In this document: in pieces, positions 16,141-20,644 of the stretch
Layout of the letters: every line of letters starts with the position of its first letter
Position numbering within the stretch: position 1 is the stretch's first letter
From: Ruminococcus sp.
GTDB taxonomy: Bacteria > Bacillota > Clostridia > Oscillospirales > Ruminococcaceae
Assembly (NCBI RefSeq): GCF_019417665.1
Contig: NZ_DXUU01000048.1
Span: 1 to 20,644 of the forward strand
Direction of reading: 5' to 3'
DNA: 20,644 bases
The notes under the pieces: model-generated
What the model saw: only the letters and a program-made list of their open reading frames with translations
What the model was told of the DNA's origin: nothing
Database searches by the model: none
Made by a program: the position numbers and the translations under genes

Positions 16141-17485
16141 TTATCAGAAATATGCTGTTCGATTTATCGAAGAACATCCAATCGCAGCACTCTTTCTGGA
16201 TATGGGACTTGGTAAGACGATTACAACACTGACCGCAATCCACAATTTGATGTTTGATCTATTTACGGTCAGAAAAGTTTTGATTATTGCACCGTTGCGA
16301 GTTGCACGGGATACATGGTCTGCTGAAATCGAAAAGTGGGAGAACTTGAAACCGCTGCGATACAGCGTTGTTGTCGGTACGGTCGAGGAACGCCTTGCCG
16401 CCTTGAACGCCCCTGCCGACCTCTACATCATCAACCGGGAAAATGTGGACTGGCTCGTCAACAACACGAAGTTCGATTATGACATGGTGGTGATTGATGA
16501 ACTCTCCAGTTTCAAGAACCATCAGAGCAAACGCTTCAAAGCCCTGATGAAAGTTCGACCGAATGTGAAACGCATCGTAGGGCTGACCGGAACGCCTGCC
16601 AGCAACGGTTTGATGGATTTATGGGCGGAATTTCGTCTGCTGGATATGGGAGAACGGCTCGGTAGATTCATCGGGCAATACCGGAACGAATACTTCAAGC
16701 CCGACAAGCAGAACGGCTATCTCGTGTATTCCTACAAGCCCCTGCCCGATGCAGAAGAACGGATCTATGAAAAAATATCGGACATCACCGTTTCGATGAA
16801 AGCCATCGACCACCTGCACATGCCGGAATTACTTTCAAACGAATATCCCGTGCAGCTATCCGACACGGAGCAAGAAACTTACAAGCGGTTCAAGTCTGAA
16901 CTGATTCTGGAGATGCAGGACACTGAGATTACCGCCGCCAACGCTGCAAGTCTATCCAACAAACTTTCCCAGCTGGCAAACGGTGCAGTGTATGACGACA
17001 CCGGAGCGGTGATTCCCATTCACAGCCGAAAGCTGGATGCACTGGAAGATTTGATAGAGGCCGCCAACGGCAAACCCGTTCTGGTAGCGTACTGGTTTAA
17101 GCATGATTTGGAGCGGATTCAAGAGCGACTGCAACAGCTACGGGTTTCGTATCAGGAAATCCAGTCTTCTGACAGTATTCGGAACTGGAATGCTGGAAAG
17201 CTGCAAGTTGGTCTGCTGCACCCAGCCGCTGCCGGTCATGGCTTGAATTTGCAGGCAGGCGGAAATGTGTTGGTGTGGTTTGGGCTGACATGGAGTCTGG
17301 AACTCTACCAGCAGACCAACGCCAGACTGTGGCGACAGGGGCAGCAGTCCGAAATGGTTGTCATACAGCATCTCATCACCAAGGGTACGATTGACGAACG
17401 TATCCTGAAAGCCCTGACCCAGAAAGAACAAACCCAGACCGCTTTGATGCAGGCAGTCAAAGCAGAACTTGGAGGCAGCAGATGA
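16127..17485 (+). CDS. SNF2-family DNA helicase/translocase
   Basis: This 452-aa SF2 ATPase has a Q-motif-like start (LHDYQKYAVRFI), motif I DMGLGKT (K30), motif Ia IIAPLRVARDTW, motif II as DELS (124-127) instead of DEAH, and motif III GLTGTPASNG. The second RecA domain has LVAYWFKHDLERI, HPAAAGHGLNLQ (motif V) and QQTNARLWRQGQ (motif VI). This is the compact SNF2 form of phage replication modules, without accessory chromatin domains. It probably remodels branched DNA or removes proteins during phage replication or recombination, together with the VRR-NUC protein encoded upstream. GGAGGTGA at 16113-16120 supports the start. The stop overlaps the next gene as ATGA (17482-17485). Confidence 0.93.
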   Translation: MELHDYQKYAVRFIEEHPIAALFLDMGLGKTITTLTAIHNLMFDLFTVRKVLIIAPLRVARDTWSAEIEKWENLKPLRYSVVVGTVEERLAALNAPADLYIINRENVDWLVNNTKFDYDMVVIDELSSFKNHQSKRFKALMKVRPNVKRIVGLTGTPASNGLMDLWAEFRLLDMGERLGRFIGQYRNEYFKPDKQNGYLVYSYKPLPDAEERIYEKISDITVSMKAIDHLHMPELLSNEYPVQLSDTEQETYKRFKSELILEMQDTEITAANAASLSNKLSQLANGAVYDDTGAVIPIHSRKLDALEDLIEAANGKPVLVAYWFKHDLERIQERLQQLRVSYQEIQSSDSIRNWNAGKLQVGLLHPAAAGHGLNLQAGGNVLVWFGLTWSLELYQQTNARLWRQGQQSEMVVIQHLITKGTIDERILKALTQKEQTQTALMQAVKAELGGSR

Positions 17486-17934
17486 ATATCATTTGGCAGT
17501 ACTTAGACAAACGGAGTGCCGCTGTAAACGCACTGAAGGATTACAGCAGCATGGCTTACATCCTTGCACATACAGACGAAGAAATCGCACAGGTGCATGA
17601 AGACACCAAAACCCTTGGCAGTCCGGCATTTACAGATATGCCGGGCGGCAGTCCGAACCCACAGTCCGGCGAAATGCGAATCATCGCTGCCATTGACGAA
17701 ATTGATGTGCTGCGGGAACGGTATCGTCAGGCAAAGGAATACATGGAATGGTTTCAGCCTGCATGGGACAGTCTGTCGGAGGATGAACGGTATGTGCTGG
17801 AACAGTTCTATTGGCGGGAAGATCAAAACATTTATACCATTTGCGAGCACTTCGGTATTGAGCGTTCTTCTGCATACAACAAAAAGAATCGTGCCGTACA
17901 ACACTTGACGTTGCTTCTCTATGGTAAGGCATGA
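17482..17934 (+). CDS. Sigma region 4-like phage late regulator
   Basis: This 150-aa protein has a helical N-terminal half (residues about 1-85, including a charged segment EIDVLRERYRQAKEYMEWF). The C-terminal HTH resembles sigma region 4: LSEDERYVLEQFYWRE, then NIYTICEHFGIERSSAYNKK. This architecture and its place just before the HNH and terminase genes are those of ArpU/RinA/DUF1492-type regulators, which switch on late phage transcription. GGAGG at 17471-17475 supports the start, and the ATGA overlap with the helicase ties it to the early transcript. I infer that it acts on the palindromic promoter that begins about 30 nt after its stop. Confidence 0.8.
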   Translation: MNIIWQYLDKRSAAVNALKDYSSMAYILAHTDEEIAQVHEDTKTLGSPAFTDMPGGSPNPQSGEMRIIAAIDEIDVLRERYRQAKEYMEWFQPAWDSLSEDERYVLEQFYWREDQNIYTICEHFGIERSSAYNKKNRAVQHLTLLLYGKA

Positions 17935-17964
17935 GTAAAATTGAGGATGACTTTTGCAAAAAGG

Positions 17965-17984
17965 TATGATATAATAATATCATA
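17965..17984 (+). promoter_or_regulatory. Extended -10 element inside a palindrome, candidate late promoter
   Basis: TGATATAAT at 17967-17975 is a perfect extended -10 element. No good -35 hexamer lies at 16-18 bp. The element is embedded in an 8-bp perfect palindrome, TATGATAT (17965-17972) with ATATCATA (17977-17984). A strong -10 without a -35 plus a dyad suggests a promoter controlled by a protein, probably the sigma-like regulator encoded just upstream. Confidence 0.5.
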
Positions 17985-17994
17985 GAAAACTGAC

Positions 17995-18027
17995 CGAAAG
18001 CCCTGTGGAGTTCCACGTGGGCTTTCG
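17995..18027 (+). terminator. Strong hairpin between early and packaging genes
   Basis: CGAAAGCCC (17995-18003) pairs with GGGCTTTCG (18019-18027), and inside it GTGGA (18005-18009) pairs with TCCAC (18012-18016). Only a weak GTTGTAT follows rather than a full T tract. It may end early transcription inefficiently or act as an attenuator or antitermination site in the leader of the HNH mRNA. Confidence 0.55.
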
Positions 18028-18048
18028 TTGTATCCGGAGGTGAACCTT

Positions 18049-18399
18049 ATGCCGAGGAAGGCACTGAAATCATGCAAGCACCCCGGCTGTCCCAACCTGA
18101 CAGACGGTTTGTACTGTGTAGAGCATCAGCCCCTGCATCCAGACCGACCGTCTGCCGCTAAGCGTGGATACGGCAGCAAGTGGCAGCGACTCAGCAAAGC
18201 CTACCTCCGCCGGCATCCTTTGTGTGTGCGGTGCAAAGCACAGGGACGGTTCACGGCAGCGACTGTGGTCGACCATATCATTCCTCACCGTGGTGATCCG
18301 CACCTGATGTGGGATGAAAGCAACTGGCAGGCTCTTTGCAAGTCCTGCCATGACCGCAAGACGTGGACGGAAGACCGAAATCCTGTCTATCAGTATTGA
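18049..18399 (+). CDS. Phage HNH endonuclease (packaging-associated)
   Basis: This 116-aa HNH nuclease carries an N-terminal small zinc site (C9, H11, C14, C23, H26). The HNH core is formed by C59-x2-C62, V-D75-H76-I-I-P, N92 and C97-x2-C100-H101. The motif reads VVDHIIPHRGDPHLMWDESN then ALCKSCHDRKT, with all catalytic and zinc residues present. HNH proteins encoded next to terminase genes are known to assist terminase cutting at cos sites in many tailed phages. GGAGG at 18036-18040 fixes the ATG at 18049. It is the first gene after the candidate late promoter, and the candidate cos region lies just after its stop. Confidence 0.9.
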   Translation: MPRKALKSCKHPGCPNLTDGLYCVEHQPLHPDRPSAAKRGYGSKWQRLSKAYLRRHPLCVRCKAQGRFTAATVVDHIIPHRGDPHLMWDESNWQALCKSCHDRKTWTEDRNPVYQY

Positions 18400-18554
18400 T
18401 TGTGTCTGAAATGCTGCCGGTGGGGGGATAAAAATCGCTAATTGTGAATTTTTTACAGACCGACGCCCCCTCTCACGTACAAAATCCAATATTCAAACAC
18501 CCGATTGACCCCCTGAATATTAAAACATTAGAAAATACCGATAAAACCTGCTTT
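18400..18554 (+). other. Candidate cos region between HNH and terminase genes
   Basis: No gene is seen here. A run of six G (18422-18427) followed by ATAAAAATCGC, and a C5 run in GACGCCCCCTCTCACG (18462-18477), face each other across about 38 nt of AT-rich sequence. A similar G-run/C-run layout downstream of HNH genes is one I associate with cos phages, and position between HNH and small terminase genes is where cos usually lies. The cut site itself cannot be defined from sequence alone. Confidence 0.4.
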
Positions 18555-18580
18555 TGCTGACTTTTAAGTCAGCATTTTTT
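18555..18580 (+). terminator. Hairpin terminator before the terminase gene
   Basis: TGCTGAC (18555-18561) pairs with GTCAGCA (18568-18574); the stem can extend to 9 bp. Six T (18575-18580) follow at once. It would end the HNH transcript, so terminase expression may need read-through or its own promoter; no clear promoter is visible between here and 18639. Confidence 0.78.
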
Positions 18581-18638
18581 ATGCCCGATTTTACAATTTT
18601 TGTTTGAATTTCTTTGATTTTTCGGAGGTGATGACATC

Positions 18639-19163
18639 ATGGCGAAAGACGGTACAAACCGAGGCGGTGCAAGACCGGGTGCAGGCAGACCAAGAAAGGC
18701 TCTGACTGAGAAAATTGCTGAGGGAAAAACTGCAGAAGTCATGATGCAGCCGACGGATATGGAATCTGCTGAAACACCGCCTGTTCGTGAATTTATGCAG
18801 GAACTACAGCGTGACGGCACGAAACTTCTCGCAGATGATGTGTACACTGAAACTTACCAATGGCTGAAAGAACGCTCCTGTGAAAAAATCGTCAGCCGTC
18901 AGCTGGTGGAACAGTATGCCATGAGCATTTCCCGTTGGATCCACTGCGAGCAGATCGTCACAAAATATGGGTACATTTCAAAACATCCCACAACGGGTGC
19001 GGCGATCGCCTCTCCCTATGTAGCGATGTCACAGAACTACATGAAACAGGCAAATCAGATCTGGAATCAGATTTTTCAGATCGTGAGGGAAAATTGTTCT
19101 GTGGAATTTCAGGGCGATCCGCAGGAAGATATGATGGAAAAGCTGCTCCGCAGCAGAAAGTGA
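18639..19163 (+). CDS. Phage terminase small subunit, P27 family
   Basis: This 174-aa protein starts with the basic Gly/Arg/Pro-rich DNA-contacting tract GGARPGAGRPRK, common to small terminase N termini. A helical middle follows (YQWLKERSCEKIVSRQLVEQ and YAMSISRWIHCEQIV) with the P27-family C-terminal pattern ISKHPTTGAAIASPYVAMSQ and a long helix to the end. It should recognise the packaging site and load the large terminase. GGAGGTG at 18624-18630 is 8 nt before the ATG. The large terminase is not adjacent in this window; two methyltransferase genes and a small ORF intervene. Confidence 0.88.
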   Translation: MAKDGTNRGGARPGAGRPRKALTEKIAEGKTAEVMMQPTDMESAETPPVREFMQELQRDGTKLLADDVYTETYQWLKERSCEKIVSRQLVEQYAMSISRWIHCEQIVTKYGYISKHPTTGAAIASPYVAMSQNYMKQANQIWNQIFQIVRENCSVEFQGDPQEDMMEKLLRSRK

Positions 19164-19170
19164 GATTTTT

Positions 19171-19329
19171 ATGAAAGCAGATGTTCAATTCTGGAGAGAA
19201 CTGAAAAATAATAAGCCGTTCCTTACAAAACAACAATATAAAACTATCAAGGGACAAGCCGTAAAAGGCAATATCGATGCTGCCAGAAAAGGAATGCTCA
19301 GAATCCAGCAGAGGAGGAATTACCGATGA
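19171..19329 (+). CDS. 52-aa conserved-type phage protein
   Basis: This short basic protein reads MKADVQFWRELKNNKPFLTK at the N terminus and ends GNIDAARKGMLRIQQRRNYR. It starts 7 nt after the small terminase stop, and its stop overlaps the methyltransferase start as ATGA (19326-19329). That tight packing and its predicted helix-turn-helix-like helical content argue that it is real. The ribosome site is weak. The function is unknown; a DNA-contacting or terminase-associated role is only a guess. Confidence 0.68.
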   Translation: MKADVQFWRELKNNKPFLTKQQYKTIKGQAVKGNIDAARKGMLRIQQRRNYR

Positions 19330-20585
19330 CCACAACTACAGAATTTCAGCTTGTTGACATCAACAAGTTAGTGCCATACGCCAACAATGCCAGAACACAC
19401 AACAAGGAACAGATTCTGAAACTTCGCTCCTCTCTGAGAGAGTTTGGGTTTGTAGACCCCGTTGTTATTGATAAGAACTACACGATCCTTGCCGGACATG
19501 GACGTATTATGGCAGCAAAAGAAGAAGGCATCAAAGAAGTACCTTGTGTATTTGTTGACCATATGACCGAAGCACAGAAGAAGGCCTACATTCTTACGGC
19601 AAATAGAACCGCATTAGATGCCGGCTGGGATGAGGAATTGCTCGCCGTAGAAATGGAAGAATTGCAGAATCTTGGTTTTGACCTTGGTCTGACCGGATTC
19701 GATGAAGCTGAGATTGCAGACTTATTTGACACAAACAACAGTGACACAGTGAAAGACGATGATTTCGACCTCACCTCTGCACTGGAAAAAGCTGCATTTG
19801 TACAGCGTGGCGATGTATGGACAGTTGGCAGACACAAGCTGATGTGCGGTGATGCCACATCTGCGGAGGATGTATCTTCTCTCATGGGCGACACCAAGGC
19901 AAACCTCATTCTGACCGATCCGCCTTATGGCGTTTCGTTCAAGAGTGCCAGCGGTCTGACCATACAGAATGACAGCATGAAGAACGAGGAGTTTTATACA
20001 TTCCTGTTGTCCTCCTTTCAGCGAATGGCAGAACATCTGGAAAAAGGCGGCTCTGCCTATGTATTCCATGCAGACACCGAAGGGCTGAATTTCAGAAAAG
20101 CTTTCATTGATGCCGGATTTCATCTTGCAGGCTGCTGCATCTGGGTAAAGGATAGTCTTGTTCTGGGACGTTCGGATTATCAGTGGCAGCACGAACCTGT
20201 GCTGTATGGCTTTATGCAGAACGGCAAGCATCACTGGTATTCCGACCGCAAGCAGACAACCATCTGGCATTTTGACAAGCCGAAACGCAATGCCAACCAC
20301 CCCACCTCAAAGCCGCTGGACTTGCTTGGCTATCCCATCGGCAATTCTACACAGGAAAATGGCGTGGTAATGGACACCTTTGGCGGCAGTGGTTCAACAC
20401 TTATGGCTTGTGAGCGGATGAACCGCATCTGCTATACCATGGAACTGGATGAAAAATACGCTTCTGTTATCCTAAGACGTTATGTGGAAGATACCGGTGA
20501 TGCAGATGGTGTATATATCATGCGGGATGGGAAGCAGATACCATATTGTGAACTGGTGAAAGAGGTGAAAAAGCCTGATGAATAA
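19326..20585 (+). CDS. ParB-domain DNA methyltransferase (DPPY type)
   Basis: This 419-aa protein fuses an N-terminal ParB/Srx-like domain (about residues 8-95; NNARTHNKEQILKLRSSLRE, then ILAGHGRIMAAKEEG) to an adenine or N4-cytosine DNA methyltransferase. The catalytic motif DPPYG is at 198-202 and the S-adenosylmethionine site DTFGGSGST at 350-358, so the order is motif IV before motif I (beta class). A linker with an acidic KDDDFDL stretch joins the halves. Prophages commonly carry this fusion near the terminase, where it may protect phage DNA from host restriction or mark packaging DNA. AGGAGG at 19312-19317 fixes the start. No restriction endonuclease partner is seen. Confidence 0.92.
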   Translation: MTTTTEFQLVDINKLVPYANNARTHNKEQILKLRSSLREFGFVDPVVIDKNYTILAGHGRIMAAKEEGIKEVPCVFVDHMTEAQKKAYILTANRTALDAGWDEELLAVEMEELQNLGFDLGLTGFDEAEIADLFDTNNSDTVKDDDFDLTSALEKAAFVQRGDVWTVGRHKLMCGDATSAEDVSSLMGDTKANLILTDPPYGVSFKSASGLTIQNDSMKNEEFYTFLLSSFQRMAEHLEKGGSAYVFHADTEGLNFRKAFIDAGFHLAGCCIWVKDSLVLGRSDYQWQHEPVLYGFMQNGKHHWYSDRKQTTIWHFDKPKRNANHPTSKPLDLLGYPIGNSTQENGVVMDTFGGSGSTLMACERMNRICYTMELDEKYASVILRRYVEDTGDADGVYIMRDGKQIPYCELVKEVKKPDE

Positions 20586-20644
20586 ACCGCTCACCCTTGG
20601 CAGCCTCTTTGACGGCAGCGGCGGTTTTTCGCTTGCCGGACTGC
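20578..20644 (+). CDS. C5-cytosine DNA methyltransferase, start only
   Basis: Only the first 22 codons are in the window: MNKPLTLGSLFDGSGGFSLA and then Gly-Leu. This is motif I (FDGxGG) of C5-cytosine DNA methyltransferases. The ATG overlaps the end of the previous gene by 8 nt. A second methyltransferase of different class directly after the first suggests layered protection of phage DNA. The product's length and integrity cannot be judged here. Confidence 0.8.
   Translation, partial: MNKPLTLGSLFDGSGGFSLAGL

Larger units (their letters stand above)
7906..20644 (+). mobile_element. Prophage, early replication to packaging modules (incomplete)
   Basis: An uninterrupted co-directional run carries nuclease, ssDNA-binding protein, DNA polymerase, primase-helicase, VRR-NUC, SNF2 helicase, late regulator, HNH nuclease, small terminase and DNA methyltransferases, in the order usual for siphovirus prophages of Clostridia. 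The left boundary is a guess set after the 7859-7905 terminator. No integrase, repressor or attachment site was identified in the window, and the right end is outside it. The large terminase and structural genes are expected further right. Confidence 0.85.

Noticed and set aside
19722..20300. 192-aa minus-strand ORF
   Set aside because: It lies opposite the methyltransferase catalytic region and has no start signals or motifs.

Overview
The window looks like part of a low-to-mid GC Bacillota (Clostridia) chromosome. A Ruminococcus-like gut bacterium is my best guess. The reasons are strong AGGAGG-type ribosome sites, a WapA/Rhs-type wall toxin, a sigma/HTH_16 gene pair of the kind seen in Firmicute mobile elements, and a Clostridia-style prophage replication block. 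Every supported gene is on the + strand. No tRNA, rRNA, CRISPR array, integrase or insertion sequence was seen.

Region 1 (1-6290) is a polymorphic-toxin locus. It holds the 3' 5.4 kb of a giant YD-repeat (Rhs) protein whose C-terminal tip is a GH-E type HNH/Endo VII nuclease toxin. A SUFU-family immunity gene is coupled to it by an ATGA overlap. Just downstream is a 90-bp displaced copy of the rhs core end, a scar of toxin-cassette exchange, and then two tandem terminators.

Region 2 (about 6400-7905) is a tight three-gene operon closed by a terminator: a sigma region 4-like protein, an HTH_16-type small protein and a DUF3825 protein.

Region 3 (about 7906-20644, running off the right edge) is the early-to-packaging part of a tailed-phage prophage. 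Gene order is: HTH regulator behind a perfect 12-bp palindrome; small conserved phage protein; DUF2800 PD-(D/E)XK Fe-S-type nuclease; DUF2815 ssDNA-binding protein; family A DNA polymerase; zinc-ribbon protein; deoxyribosyltransferase-like protein; primase-SF3 helicase; a candidate origin or operator; VRR-NUC nuclease; SNF2 helicase; sigma-like late regulator; candidate late promoter and hairpin; HNH packaging nuclease; candidate cos region; P27-type small terminase; 52-aa protein; ParB-domain DNA methyltransferase; and the start of a C5-cytosine methyltransferase. Most neighbours overlap or nearly touch, which implies one or two long polycistronic transcripts.

The most notable finding is a 133-codon mini-intein, without a homing endonuclease, inside catalytic motif B of the phage DNA polymerase (11796-12194). 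Removing it leaves a 656-aa polymerase with a perfectly restored R-x3-K-x7-YG motif. The second is a cluster of six GA[C/G][T/C]TCC units behind the primase-helicase gene. They lie in pairs spaced exactly 10 or 20 bp apart and include a 26-nt imperfect inverted repeat, so they could be a phage replication origin or an operator.
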